From Kitasatospora sp. GP82 (GTDB taxonomy: Bacteria; Actinomycetota; Actinomycetes; Streptomycetales; Streptomycetaceae), in the NCBI RefSeq assembly GCF_029892105.1, contig NZ_JARZAJ010000012.1:162182-226181 (forward strand): a stretch of 64,000 nucleotides of DNA. Direction: 5' to 3'. Under the pieces are notes generated by a model. The model did no database searches. It saw only the letters and a program-made list of their open reading frames with translations, and was not told where the DNA came from. Positions 22,849 to 31,702 of the stretch are shown here, one piece after another; position 1 is the first letter of the stretch, and each line of letters begins with the position of its first letter. Both the position numbers and the translations under genes were made by a program.

Positions 22849-23871
22849 ATGGCAATCAAGGCCGAGTACATCTGGATCGACGGCACCAAGCCGACCGCCA
22901 AGCTCCGTTCCAAGACTCGGATCCTGCCCAACGCTGACAAGATCCCCACCTGGGGCTTCGACGGCTCCTCGACCAACCAGGCCGAGGGCCACGCCTCGGA
23001 CCGCGTGCTGGAGCCGGTTGCCACCTTCCCGGACCCGATCCGCGGCGGCGACAACATCCTGGTCCTGTGCGAGGTCAACGAGACCGACGGCACCCCGCAC
23101 GAGTCCAACACCCGTGCGCTGCTGCGCCCGATCGCCGAGCAGTACGCCGCGCAGGAGTCGATCTTCGGCATCGAGCAGGAGTACACCTTCTTCAAGGGCT
23201 CCCGTCCGCTCGGCTTCCCCGAGGGCGGTTTCCCGGCCCCGCAGGGCGGTTACTACTGCGGCGTCGGCGCGGAGGAGGTCTTCGGCCGCGAGATCGTCGA
23301 GCTGCACCTGGACCGCTGCCTCGCGGCCGGTCTGGCCATCTGCGGCATCAATGCCGAGGTCATGCCCGGCCAGTGGGAGTTCCAGATCGGCCCGGTCGAC
23401 GCGGTGACCGTCTCCGACCATATGTGGGTCGCCCGCTACCTGCTCTACCGCACCGCCGAGGAGTTCGGCATCGACGCCACCCTGGACGCCAAGCCCGTCC
23501 GCGGCGACTGGAACGGCGCCGGCGCGCACACCAACTTCTCCACCAAGGCGATGCGCGAGGGTTACGACGCGATCATCACCGCCTGCGAGTCGCTCGGCGC
23601 CTCCCAGGAGAAGGTGCTGGAGCACGTCACCCAGTACGGCGCCGACATCGAGACCCGTCTCACCGGCAAGCACGAGACCGCCCCGTGGAACGTCTACAGC
23701 TACGGCGTCTCCAACCGCGGCGCCTCGGTCCGCATCCCGTGGCAGGTCGAGGTCGAGCAGAAGGGCTACATCGAGGACCGTCGCCCGAACGCCAACGTCG
23801 ACCCGTACGTGGTGACCCGCCTCCTGGTCAACACCTGCTGCTCCGCCCTGGAGAAGGCCGGCCAGGTCTGA
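22849..23871 (+). CDS. glnII: glutamine synthetase type II (GSII)
   Basis: 340 aa from the ATG at 22849 with GAGG 8 nt upstream; the frame extends upstream but without homology. It is the eukaryote-like short octameric form: IWIDGTKPTAKLRSKTR, WGFDGSSTNQA (substrate Asp loop), IEQEYTFF (metal Glu), GINAEVMPGQWEFQ, GAGAHTNFSTKAMR (ammonia/glutamate site) and ASVRIPWQV. It makes glutamine from glutamate, ammonia and ATP. Streptomycetes carry it besides GSI. A GlnR-type box upstream suggests nitrogen control. Confidence 0.96.
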   Translation: MAIKAEYIWIDGTKPTAKLRSKTRILPNADKIPTWGFDGSSTNQAEGHASDRVLEPVATFPDPIRGGDNILVLCEVNETDGTPHESNTRALLRPIAEQYAAQESIFGIEQEYTFFKGSRPLGFPEGGFPAPQGGYYCGVGAEEVFGREIVELHLDRCLAAGLAICGINAEVMPGQWEFQIGPVDAVTVSDHMWVARYLLYRTAEEFGIDATLDAKPVRGDWNGAGAHTNFSTKAMREGYDAIITACESLGASQEKVLEHVTQYGADIETRLTGKHETAPWNVYSYGVSNRGASVRIPWQVEVEQKGYIEDRRPNANVDPYVVTRLLVNTCCSALEKAGQV

Positions 23872-23905
23872 TCCGCTCTGCGGCCAGGCCGAGTTGAACT
23901 GCTGA

Positions 23906-23950
23906 CGCCCGCCCGGTGCCTCTCTTCCGAGGGAGGCCGCCGGGCGGGCG
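23906..23950. terminator. Hairpin terminator after glnII
   Basis: CGCCCGCCCGG (23906-23916) pairs with CCGGGCGGGCG (23940-23950), with a partly paired interior (GCCTC/GAGG). Confidence 0.75.
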
Positions 23951-23952
23951 CT

Positions 23953-23979
23953 GCTTATTGCGATCTCTTCGCAATAAGC
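23953..23979. promoter_or_regulatory. AT-rich 11-bp inverted repeat, possible operator or second terminator
   Basis: GCTTATTGCGA and TCGCAATAAGC face each other around TCTCT. The composition is much lower in GC than the surroundings. The TTGCGA-N5-TCGCAA core resembles Fur-family (Nur-like) sites from memory, but that is weak. The rest of 23980-24259 holds one copy of the dispersed GC-rich motif and no gene I can support. Confidence 0.45.
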
Positions 23980-24121
23980 TCTGACGGATGATCAACGGTC
24001 CTGCTTCGAGCACGTCGGCTGCATCCACCACCGCGAACAGACCCACCCGGGACGGAGCCGTCCGGGGCGAACAACCATGCAGCTCCGTAGCGGGCTGGTT
24101 GCGCACGCAGTTGATCAAGCA

Positions 24122-24136
24122 GAGCCCCGCGCCCCT
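24122..24136 (-). repeat. Dispersed intergenic motif, copy 2 (inverted)
   Basis: GAGCCCCGCGCCCCT, the exact reverse complement of the 15953 copy, lies in the glnII-M48 gap. Confidence 0.6.
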
Positions 24137-24259
24137 GAGGCGGTGCCTGGCTGATCGGGTTCTGTACGGCACCGGGTGGTGCATGGTCGATCGGGTAGCG
24201 GATCCCCTGCGTGGGGGCTGTTCTCGGAAAGGTTCGGCGGCAGGCCCTACGGTGGCTCC

Positions 24260-25393
24260 ATGGATGACTTCACCCCGGAAGAGGTGGCCAGGGGCAGGGC
24301 GCTGCGCCGGGCCCAACTGCCGTGGGCCCTCGGTGGCCGGACTGCCGGGCTGCTCTACACCCTGGCGCTCGGCCTCACCCCGGCCGGGGCCGGCCTGGTG
24401 ACGGCGGTCGGTGCGCTGTTCGGCGGCTCGCGCACCGCGCAGCTGCTGGCCGGAACGGCTGCGCTGCTGGTCACCGGCCAGGTGCTGCAGCTTCCGTTCT
24501 CGGCAAGGGTCAGGACCGTCCGCAGCCACTACGGCCTGGTCACCCAGGGCCGGCGCGGTTGGGCAGTGGACATCCTGCGCGGCCTGGCGCTCACACTGGT
24601 ACTCGCCCTTCCGCTGGTGTACGGGCTGTACGCGCTCACCGAGCGCTCCCCGCACGGCTGGTGGCTGCCCGCCGCCGGGCTGGCCGCGCTGCTCACCATC
24701 GCCCTGTCCTTCCTCCACCCGCTCCTGATCGAGCCGGTGTTCAACCGCTTCACCCCGCTGCCCGACGGTGAACTCCGCAGTGCGCTGCTGGGCCTGGCAC
24801 GCCGGGACGCGATCCGGGTGCGGCAGGTGCTGGTCGCCGACGCCTCGCGGCGGACCACCGCACTCAACGCGTACGTCTCCGGGTTCGGCGCGAGTCGGCG
24901 GATCGTCGTGTACGACACCCTGCTCACCACTGCCGAACCGCGCGAGGTGGAACTGGTGGTGGCCCACGAGTTGGGCCACGTCAAGCACCGGGACGTCCTC
25001 ACCGGGACGGTCCTCGGGGCGGTCGGTGCCGCCGTCGCGGTCTGTCTGCTCGGGCTGCTCGCCAACTGGCAGGCCCTGCTCTCGACGGCCGGTGCCACCG
25101 ACGCGGCCGACCCGCGTTCGCTTCCGCTGCTCGCCGCCTGCGCCGCCCTGATCGGAGCCGCCACCGGTCCGCTCCAGTGCGCGGTGAGTCGTCGCATCGA
25201 GGTCAGGGCCGATCTGCACGCCCTCGAACTCACCTCCGACCCCGAGCAGTTCATCGCCATGCAGCGCCGTCTCGCCGTCACCAACGTCTCCGACGTGGAC
25301 CCGCCCCGGCTGCTGGAACTCCTCTTCGCCACCCATCCGAGCGCCACCCGGCGGATCACCGCCGCCCGCGCCTGGCGCCCGCCCGCCGGGTGA
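24260..25393 (+). CDS. M48 (Ste24/HtpX-type) membrane zinc metalloprotease
   Basis: 377 aa. Several membrane helices (about 25-50, 70-90, 100-125, 135-155) precede the catalytic domain, with HELGH at 236-240 (VVAHELGHVKHRD). Another helix pair and the third zinc-ligand region RADLHALEL follow. VLVADASRRTTALNAYVSGFG and FNRFTPLPDGELR are typical of the Ste24 group. It probably degrades or processes membrane proteins. It is monocistronic, with a terminator right after it. Confidence 0.88.
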   Translation: MDDFTPEEVARGRALRRAQLPWALGGRTAGLLYTLALGLTPAGAGLVTAVGALFGGSRTAQLLAGTAALLVTGQVLQLPFSARVRTVRSHYGLVTQGRRGWAVDILRGLALTLVLALPLVYGLYALTERSPHGWWLPAAGLAALLTIALSFLHPLLIEPVFNRFTPLPDGELRSALLGLARRDAIRVRQVLVADASRRTTALNAYVSGFGASRRIVVYDTLLTTAEPREVELVVAHELGHVKHRDVLTGTVLGAVGAAVAVCLLGLLANWQALLSTAGATDAADPRSLPLLAACAALIGAATGPLQCAVSRRIEVRADLHALELTSDPEQFIAMQRRLAVTNVSDVDPPRLLELLFATHPSATRRITAARAWRPPAG

Positions 25394-25404
25394 CCCCGGG
25401 ATGC

Positions 25405-25450
25405 ACTGCGGCCACTCCGGGGGCAGGTAGCCCGCCGAAGTGGCCGCAGT
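25405..25450. terminator. Bidirectional hairpin terminator
   Basis: ACTGCGGCCACT pairs with AGTGGCCGCAGT (12 bp perfect, 22-nt loop) between the convergent M48 and lipase-fold genes. Confidence 0.75.
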
Positions 25451-25466
25451 ACGGGGCTCGCCGGCG

Positions 25467-26792
25467 TCAGCCGACGAGCCGCTCCAGGACCCATTCGACC
25501 AGGGGCTCGGTCACCTGGCTGTGCTCGCTGTTCACGATGTTGCACTTGAACTCGTCGAGCAGGCTCTTCTCGGCGGGCAGCGACTCGATCTTCTCGTCCA
25601 GCTTGACGTTCCACTTGACCGGGTCGTAGTCCAGCGCGACCGCGCTCACCGAGGGGACGAAGCAGCTGTTGCGGTACTCCTCGGGGATCTTGGCCTTGAG
25701 CGCGTCGGCGATCAGACCGAAGGAGTTGAGAGTGCCGCCGGGGGCGTCGTCGAGAGCCGGAACGTACGAGGTGTTGCCGCGTCGCACCTGACCGAGGAGC
25801 TTCATCTCGCCGATCGGCTGGTGCTCGCCCTTGTCGGGCTGGAAACGGGCCGTGGCGGTGAGGGTGAGCAGCGCGTTCTGGACGTCGAACACCACCTCGC
25901 CGGCCGGCAGGTCGAGGCCGATGCCGTTTCCGGTGCCGTTGGCCACGCCCAGCTTGCGCGGCCGTGCCGGGAACTGGCCGTACTCCTCCAGCTCCGCCAG
26001 GAACTGCTTGCGCATCTCGCTGGAGGTGGCGACCGGTCCCGAGTACTTCGCGTCCTCGACCCAGGCCCACAGCAGCTGCTGCGCGGCAGGGCTCCTGATC
26101 AGTTCGGCCTGCTTGGGGCCGGGCTGGCCGGTCGGGATGCTCTCGAAGAAGTACGCCATCTGCTGGAGCACCAGCGGGATCCACGCCCCGTTGTGCGGGG
26201 AGTCCCAGGAGAGGTAGGTCTCGGTCTGGTGGTCCTGCTTGCGGTGCTCCATCTCGGCGAGCGCATAGCGGGTGATGAGGCCGCCCATGCTCACTCCGCC
26301 GACGATCAGCGGGGTGTCGCCGTGCCGCTCCGAGATGGCCCGCTGGATGGCGCTGATCACCACGCCGGCGTTGGCCTGGATGTAGGTGTGCCGCAGGTCG
26401 AAGCCGACCAGGATGACGTCGATGCCCGCGTTGAGCAGCTGGTCGAGGAAGCCGATCTTGCCCTTTGCGTAGATCGTGTTGAAGTGCTCCCACAGGCCCG
26501 GCAGGTCGCTGGGACCGTAGTTGAACCCGTCCGCGAAGATGAACGGCCGCTCCAGCCTCTTGCGGCCCTTGGCGTAGTAGACCGCCGCTGTACCGGTCGC
26601 CACCTCGCGCCGGTACGGCCGGGCGGACCGCAGCTCCCAGATCTCCGGCTCCCGCTCCTCGGCGCGGGCCGCGCGCGGCGGCGTCGCGAACCAGACGCCC
26701 GGCTTCACTGAACCGGCGAGCTTCGCCAACTCCTCGGTCGAGGGCTCTTGCTGCGCCGTCAACTCGACGTCGATCCTGGCTTCCTGCGCCAT
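25467..26792 (-). CDS. alpha/beta-hydrolase, lipase/esterase-like
   Basis: 441 aa from the ATG at 26792. There is no signal peptide. The N-terminus (about 1-75) is polar. A core hydrolase region contains PFIFADGFNYGPSD (oxyanion region), GIDVILVGFDLRHTYIQAN and the nucleophile elbow GGVSMGG (Ser168). The C-terminal half includes a beta-rich stretch (GEVVFDVQNALLTLTATARFQ). The pattern is that of cytoplasmic lipase-like or PGAP1-like hydrolases, but the natural substrate is unknown. It is the only gene on its strand here. The 243-bp divergent gap to the MOSC gene carries GACTG-TAA-CAGTC at 26938-26950. Confidence 0.75.
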   Translation of the reverse strand: MAQEARIDVELTAQQEPSTEELAKLAGSVKPGVWFATPPRAARAEEREPEIWELRSARPYRREVATGTAAVYYAKGRKRLERPFIFADGFNYGPSDLPGLWEHFNTIYAKGKIGFLDQLLNAGIDVILVGFDLRHTYIQANAGVVISAIQRAISERHGDTPLIVGGVSMGGLITRYALAEMEHRKQDHQTETYLSWDSPHNGAWIPLVLQQMAYFFESIPTGQPGPKQAELIRSPAAQQLLWAWVEDAKYSGPVATSSEMRKQFLAELEEYGQFPARPRKLGVANGTGNGIGLDLPAGEVVFDVQNALLTLTATARFQPDKGEHQPIGEMKLLGQVRRGNTSYVPALDDAPGGTLNSFGLIADALKAKIPEEYRNSCFVPSVSAVALDYDPVKWNVKLDEKIESLPAEKSLLDEFKCNIVNSEHSQVTEPLVEWVLERLVG

Positions 26793-27035
26793 GACTACCG
26801 CCTCTTGCTCGGGTGGGTGCTTCTCATGGACTTGCCGACGGCTTGCGCCGTGATCAGATGCGATTCGGGCAGGCAATGCACGGGAGTTGTCGCCAACCCC
26901 TTGCAGATACTCGGCTCCCTGCCCCCACGCAGTGATTGACTGTAACAGTCCGATCACTTTGTGTACTGCAATTCGAGTGGGGAGTCGCAGCCCCCTGAAT
27001 CGGATGCCGGTTCGGGGCTCTGGCAGGGTGGCGTT

Positions 27036-27866
27036 ATGACGATGATCGGGACGGTGGGGGCGCTGTGGCGCTACCCGGTGAAGTCGATGCTGGGGGAGCG
27101 GCTCGCTGACTGCGAGGTGGGTGAGCGGGGGCTCTCGGGCGATCGGACGCTGGCGCTGCTCGACCGGGCCACCGGTCAGGTGGCGAGCGCCAAGAACCCG
27201 CGCTGGTGGCGGGAGTTGCTGGGCTTCGGCTCCACCGCCACGGGCGACGGGGTGCGGATCACCGGGCCCGGCGGGGAGTCGTTGCGGGGCGGGGAGGTGG
27301 ACGGGATTCTCTCCGAGCTGCTCGGCCGCAGCGTCTCGCTGATCGACGCCCCGCCGCCCGGTGCGACCCTGCGCCGCGCGGTGCCGGAGGAGGTCCTGCG
27401 CAGCGGGATCGAAGCCGAAGTCCCTTACACCGAAGGGGAGCTGGGCAAGGCCGCGCCCGCCGGGACGTTCTTCGACTTCGCCCCGCTGCATCTGCTGGCC
27501 ACCGCCACCCTCGACGGGATCGCGAAGCTCGGCGGTCCCGGGCCGGACGAACTCGCCCGCTACCGGCCGAACCTGGTGATCCGCACCGGAGGCGGAGCGC
27601 CGTTCGAGGAGAACGGCTGGGCCGGGCGGGAGCTGCTGATCGGCGAGGAACTGCGGATCCGGGTCCTGGTGCCGACCCCGCGCTGCGCGGTGCCGACCCT
27701 TGCGCACGGTGAACTGCCGCGCAGCTCGGAGGCGTTGCGCGTACCGGCCCGGCACAACCGGGTGGAGCCGCTGCCCGGCCTGGGCCTGCTGCCCTGCGTC
27801 GGCGCCTACGCGCAGGTGGTGCGGCCGGGCAGGGTGGGCGTCGGGGACGGCGTCAGCGTGGTGTGA
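27036..27866 (+). CDS. MOSC-domain protein with N-terminal beta-barrel
   Basis: 276 aa. An N-terminal MOSC beta-barrel domain is visible (residues 1-110; ALWRYPVKSMLGERL, GLSGDRTLALLDR). The MOSC domain (about 120-276) has RYRPNLVIRTGG, EENGWAGRELLIGEELRIRVLVPTPRCAVPT, with the conserved Cys in PTPRC, and VGVGDGV. MOSC proteins bind molybdenum cofactor or transfer sulfur/metal (mARC/YcbX type). Its 3' end overlaps the convergent cobC by 14 nt. Confidence 0.88.
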   Translation: MTMIGTVGALWRYPVKSMLGERLADCEVGERGLSGDRTLALLDRATGQVASAKNPRWWRELLGFGSTATGDGVRITGPGGESLRGGEVDGILSELLGRSVSLIDAPPPGATLRRAVPEEVLRSGIEAEVPYTEGELGKAAPAGTFFDFAPLHLLATATLDGIAKLGGPGPDELARYRPNLVIRTGGGAPFEENGWAGRELLIGEELRIRVLVPTPRCAVPTLAHGELPRSSEALRVPARHNRVEPLPGLGLLPCVGAYAQVVRPGRVGVGDGVSVV

Positions 27867-28911
27867 GGCCGGTGGCGGCCGAGGCGAGGGCGGCGAGGAA
27901 GCGGTCGGTGGTGGACCTGTCCCGCACCGCGATCCGCAGCCAGTCGGGGCCGAGACCGGGGAAGGTGTCGCCGCGCCGGACCGCGAAGCCGGCTGCCCGC
28001 AGGCGCTCGCGGACGGCCGCCGCGCCGGGCAGCTCGACGAGGACGAAGGAGGCGGCCGGCTCGCCGTGCACCCGTACGTCGAGGAAGTCGGCGAGGCCCT
28101 TGAGCAGGTACGTGCGCTGCTCGGCGGTGGTACGGGCGGCCTGTTCGGCCTCGGCGAGCGCGGCGGGCGTGCTGCACACCTCGGCGGCGGCCAGCGCCGG
28201 GGTGGAGACCGGCCAGAGCGGCTGGGCGGCGCCGAGGCGGGCGATCAGGGCGGCGGGCCCGAGGGCGTAGCCGATCCGCAGCCCGGCCAGCCCCCAGGTC
28301 TTGGTCAGGCTGCGCAGGACGACCACCTGGCCGGGCAGTTCGCGGAACTCCGGCCCCGTCAGGGACTCGGTCTCACCCGGGACGGTGTCCATGAACGCCT
28401 CGTCCACCACCAGGGTGCGCCCGGGACGGGCCAGCGCGGCGACCTCGGCGGCCGGATGCAGCACGGAGGTCGGATTGGTGGGGTTGCCGAGGACGACCAG
28501 ATCGGCCTCCTCGGGCACCGCGTCACGGGTGAGCCGGAAGTCGTCGGCGGCGGAGAGGACCGCGCGGTGGACGGTGTGCCCGGCGTCGCGCAGCGCCGCC
28601 TCGGGCTCGGTGAACTGCGGATGTATGACCACGGGATGACGCGGCGTCAGGGTGCGGGCGAGCAGTACGAAAGCCTCGGCCGCCCCCGAGGTCAGCAGGA
28701 CTTCGTCCACCGGTCGGCTGTGGCGGGCCGCGACGGCGGCGCGGGCGGCGGTCTGCTCGGGGTACGCCGCAAGGTCCGCCAGGGTCGCGGCGAGGTGCTC
28801 GCGCAGCCAGGCCGGGGGCGTGGCGGTGCGGACGTTGACCGCGAGGTCGACCAGGCCGGCGGTACGGACCTCGGCGTCGCCGTGGTGGCGGAGGTCGGGC
28901 TCGGTCGTCAC
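27853..28911 (-). CDS. cobC: threonine-phosphate decarboxylase / CobC-like aminotransferase
   Basis: 352 aa from a GTG at 28911 that overlaps the cobE stop (GTGA). It is a fold-type I PLP enzyme with LTSGAAEAFVLLARTL, VVLGNPTNPTSVL, VVDEAFMDTVPGE, the PLP Lys in LRSLTKTWGLAGLRIGY and the C-terminal Arg near WLRIAVRD. CobC/CobD-type enzymes make the aminopropanol phosphate linker of cobalamin or an equivalent. The overlap with cobE and nearby cobalamin genes support the assignment. Confidence 0.85.
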   Translation of the reverse strand: MTTEPDLRHHGDAEVRTAGLVDLAVNVRTATPPAWLREHLAATLADLAAYPEQTAARAAVAARHSRPVDEVLLTSGAAEAFVLLARTLTPRHPVVIHPQFTEPEAALRDAGHTVHRAVLSAADDFRLTRDAVPEEADLVVLGNPTNPTSVLHPAAEVAALARPGRTLVVDEAFMDTVPGETESLTGPEFRELPGQVVVLRSLTKTWGLAGLRIGYALGPAALIARLGAAQPLWPVSTPALAAAEVCSTPAALAEAEQAARTTAEQRTYLLKGLADFLDVRVHGEPAASFVLVELPGAAAVRERLRAAGFAVRRGDTFPGLGPDWLRIAVRDRSTTDRFLAALASAATGLTPR

Positions 28912-29357
28912 GTCGCGGCTCCAGGGTGAGAGGGCAGTCGGGAGACCGCCACGGTGACCCGGGCGGACTTGCGCTTGGGGACGAGCAGCGGGCCGCCTGC
29001 GGCGGAGAGCAGCGCGGCTGCCTCGGCGACGCTCGCTGTACCGACGGTGGCCAGGGCCGAGGGGGAGGGGTTCGGCACCACGACGGCCGCCAGCGCTTCG
29101 GCGCGGTGCGCGACCAGCGGTACGCCCAGTTCCCGGGCGGCCGCCCGCAGGCCCGGCTCCCCGGCCCTGCGCTCGACGGTGGCCAGCAGGGCGATCTGGC
29201 GGCGCTCCAGCCGGGCCTCGGCCAGCGCGGAGTCGACGAGTGCGAGCACCTCGCCGACCGTCACCCCACGGCTCGCGCCGATGCCGATGCCGATGCCGAC
29301 GACGGCGGGGCGCTGCTCCGCTGCGCTCTCCCGCACCGGGCACACCCCCTCGATCAC
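28908..29357 (-). CDS. cobE: cobalamin biosynthesis protein CobE / CbiG C-terminal domain
   Basis: 149 aa from a GTG at 29357 with GGAG upstream; longer starts to 29417 are possible. The single domain has VVGIGIGIGASRGVT, IALLATVERRAGEPGLR, AVVVPNPSPSALATVGTASVAEAAAL and PLLVPKRKSARVTVAVSR, the CbiG-C/CobE fold used around ring contraction in corrin synthesis. Translational coupling with cobC (4-nt overlap) indicates one transcript. I see no cobalamin riboswitch in front of it. Confidence 0.85.
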   Translation of the reverse strand: MIEGVCPVRESAAEQRPAVVGIGIGIGASRGVTVGEVLALVDSALAEARLERRQIALLATVERRAGEPGLRAAARELGVPLVAHRAEALAAVVVPNPSPSALATVGTASVAEAAALLSAAGGPLLVPKRKSARVTVAVSRLPSHPGAAT

Positions 29358-29461
29358 GTCCGCTCCATCGGTCCGGAAATCCCACCACGGGGCCGATGAC
29401 CAGGTCAATCGCACCACCTGTGACCTCCGGCGCAGGGCCTCTCCAAGGGAGGGCGTCCTCA

Positions 29462-29475
29462 GAGCCCCGCGCCCC
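29462..29475 (-). repeat. Dispersed intergenic motif, copy 3 (inverted)
   Basis: GAGCCCCGCGCCCC lies in the 679-bp non-coding stretch between cobE and the permease gene. Confidence 0.55.
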
Positions 29476-29583
29476 GGGTGGTGCTCCGAACTCGAAGTGG
29501 GAGGGTGGAGGTGCGAGGCCGTTCGACGATCCCGGACCCGTTCGGAGGGCAGCCGTCATGACTGTCGAGCAGATCCCGGCAGC

Positions 29584-29700
29584 GGCACCGCCACCAGGTA
29601 CGACCACTACAGCGTGCTGCGCACCCTGGAGGACCTGGCCGATCTGAGCACCCACGCGGGCAACGCGGCCGCCACCGACATCAGCGGCATCTGGGACTGA
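29584..29700 (+). pseudogene. C-terminal fragment of a phosphoesterase (acid phosphatase-like superfamily)
   Basis: The frame reads GTATRYDHYSVLRTLEDLAD, then HAGNAAATDISGIWD and a stop at 29698-29700. The YDHYSVLRTLED block is the conserved near-terminal motif of alkaline-phosphatase-fold phosphoesterases (in intact ones, YNHYSLLRTxED). Nothing upstream in frame belongs to the family, so only the tail remains. The rest of 29358-30036 holds a dispersed repeat and the permease leader, with nothing else recognised. Confidence 0.6.
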
Positions 29701-30036
29701 CGTCCGGATACCCGGGCGTCCGACGCCGGCGTCCAGCGTGCATACGATCCGACGACTCGGCCGAGGGGTGGCCGTGTCCGCGCGTGTCCCTGCTGTTCGC
29801 GGCATCGGGTGGCCGATCTGAGGCACCGTCGGGTTCCAGGGCCTGTCCCGCCGGTCGCGGGTGCGACGCCGGTCTTGCAGTCTTCAACCGTCGAGTTTTC
29901 AGCCGTGCAGTCGTCAGACCCCCCGCCCCTGGACGGCGCATGGCCACCGTCTGCGGAAAGACCGGCCGGACGGGCCCCAACACCGCCGCCCGACCGGCCG
30001 GGTCCGCGCACGGTCGAGTTCCGAGAGGCCGAACCC

Positions 30037-31680
30037 ATGGCACCGACCGAGCAGAGCACCCCGCCCGATGCGCGCGGCGACGGCCGGCTGCGCCGGGAGG
30101 TGGGGCTGGTCGGGCTGCTGTGGGCCTCGGTGGGCGCGATCATCGGCTCGGGCTGGCTGTTCGGCGCGAAGAACGCCGTGGTGACCGCAGGGCCGGCCGC
30201 CCTGTTCTCCTGGGGGATCGGCGCGGTGGCGATCGTGCTGCTGGCGCTGGTCCATGCCGAGCTCGGCGGGCTGTTCCCGGTCGCCGGGGGCACCGCCCGC
30301 TACCCGCACTACGCCTTCGGCGGCTTCGCCGGGATGTCCTTCGGCTGGTTCTCCTGGCTCCAGGCCGCCACGATCGCGCCGATCGAGGTCCAGGCCATGA
30401 TCAACTACGCCGGGCACTGGTCCTGGGCGCGCGGCTTCCTGCACCCGGACCACACCCTGACCAGCTCGGGCTTCGCCCTCGCGGCCGCCCTGCTGGCGGT
30501 CTTCGTGGTGATCAACTTCCTCGGCGTCAGAATCCTCGCCCACACCAACAGCGTGGCCACCGCGTGGAAGGTGGCGATCCCGCTGCTGACCATCCTGGTG
30601 CTGGCGGTGACGGGGTTCCACGGCGGCAACTTCACCTCGCAGGGCTTCGCGCCGTACGGGGCCAAGGGAGTGCTCGCGGCGATCAGCACCAGCGGGGTGA
30701 TCTTCGCGCTGCTCGGCTTCGAGCAGGCGATCCAGTGGGCCGGCGAGAGCGTGAACCCCCGGCGCGACATCCCACGGGCCGTCCTGGGATCGGTGCTCAT
30801 CGGGACGCTGGTCTACATCCTGCTCCAGGTGGTCTTCATCGCCGCACTCCCGGCCCAGACCCTCGCCGGCGGCTGGGCCTCGCTCACCTACCCCGGGATC
30901 ACCGGACCGTTCGCCGGCCTGGCCACCCTGATCGGCCTCGGCTGGCTGGCGAGCCTGCTCTACGCGGACGCGATCATCTCCCCGGGCGGTACCGGCCTGA
31001 TCTACATCACCTCCAGCTCGCGGGTCTCGTACGGACTGAGCCGCAACGGCTACGCTCCCGAGGCGCTCCAGTGGACGGACCGGAGCTCGGTGCCCTGGGT
31101 CGGGCTGATCGTCGCCTTCGTCGCCGGGGTGCTGTGCTTCCTGCCGTTCCCCAGCTGGCAGCGGCTGGTCAGCTTCATCACCTCGGCGGTGGTGCTGATG
31201 TACGCGGGAGCGCCGCTGGCCTTCGGCGTCATGCGCAGGCGGCTGCCGGGACTTGCGCGCCCCTACCGTCTGCCCGGGGGCTCGGTGGTCTCGCCGGTGG
31301 CCTTCGCGATCTCCGGAATGATCATCTACTGGTCGGGCTGGGACACCCTGTGGCGGCTGGGCGCGGCGATCCTGATCGGCTACCTCCTGATGGGCTCGTA
31401 CGCCGCGTACGCGAAGGCCAAGGGCGCACCGAACGCCCCACGGATGGACTTCGGGGCCGGCCGGTGGCTGCCGGTCTATCTGGTCGGGATGGGCGTGATC
31501 TCCTGGCAGGGCACCTTCGGTGCGGGAGCGGCGGGCAATCTGCCGCTGTGGTGGGACATCGCGGTCGTCGCCGTCTTCTCGCTGGCCGTCTACTACTGGG
31601 CCCTGCGGGTCGCGCTGCCCGCCGAGGAGATCGAGCGGAACATCCAGGGCGTCGTCGTGGTGGACGAGGGCAGCCACTGA
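30037..31680 (+). CDS. APC-superfamily amino acid permease
   Basis: 547 aa from the ATG at 30037 (GAGAGG upstream); in-frame sequence back to 29809 is low-complexity and probably untranslated. At least 12 hydrophobic helices follow a short cytoplasmic N-terminus. Family features are GLLWASVGAIIGSGWLFGAK in helix 1, FALLGFEQAIQWAGESVNPRRDIPRAV in the helix 6 region and LARPYRLPGG before a late helix. The substrate is unpredictable from sequence. It is isolated: pseudogene debris upstream and a convergent OsmC gene 22 nt downstream. Confidence 0.88.
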   Translation: MAPTEQSTPPDARGDGRLRREVGLVGLLWASVGAIIGSGWLFGAKNAVVTAGPAALFSWGIGAVAIVLLALVHAELGGLFPVAGGTARYPHYAFGGFAGMSFGWFSWLQAATIAPIEVQAMINYAGHWSWARGFLHPDHTLTSSGFALAAALLAVFVVINFLGVRILAHTNSVATAWKVAIPLLTILVLAVTGFHGGNFTSQGFAPYGAKGVLAAISTSGVIFALLGFEQAIQWAGESVNPRRDIPRAVLGSVLIGTLVYILLQVVFIAALPAQTLAGGWASLTYPGITGPFAGLATLIGLGWLASLLYADAIISPGGTGLIYITSSSRVSYGLSRNGYAPEALQWTDRSSVPWVGLIVAFVAGVLCFLPFPSWQRLVSFITSAVVLMYAGAPLAFGVMRRRLPGLARPYRLPGGSVVSPVAFAISGMIIYWSGWDTLWRLGAAILIGYLLMGSYAAYAKAKGAPNAPRMDFGAGRWLPVYLVGMGVISWQGTFGAGAAGNLPLWWDIAVVAVFSLAVYYWALRVALPAEEIERNIQGVVVVDEGSH

Positions 31681-31702
31681 GCGGCCCCGCAGCCGGGAGG
31701 AG

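Noticed and set aside
23988..24401. 137-aa ORF directly after the 23953-23979 palindrome
   Set aside because: It overlaps the M48 gene start in another frame, is low complexity and contains the dispersed GC-rich repeat. There is no convincing ribosome binding site.
24529..26493. 654-aa minus-strand ORF
   Set aside because: It spans the terminator between two convergent real genes, antisense to M48 and out of frame with the lipase-fold gene.
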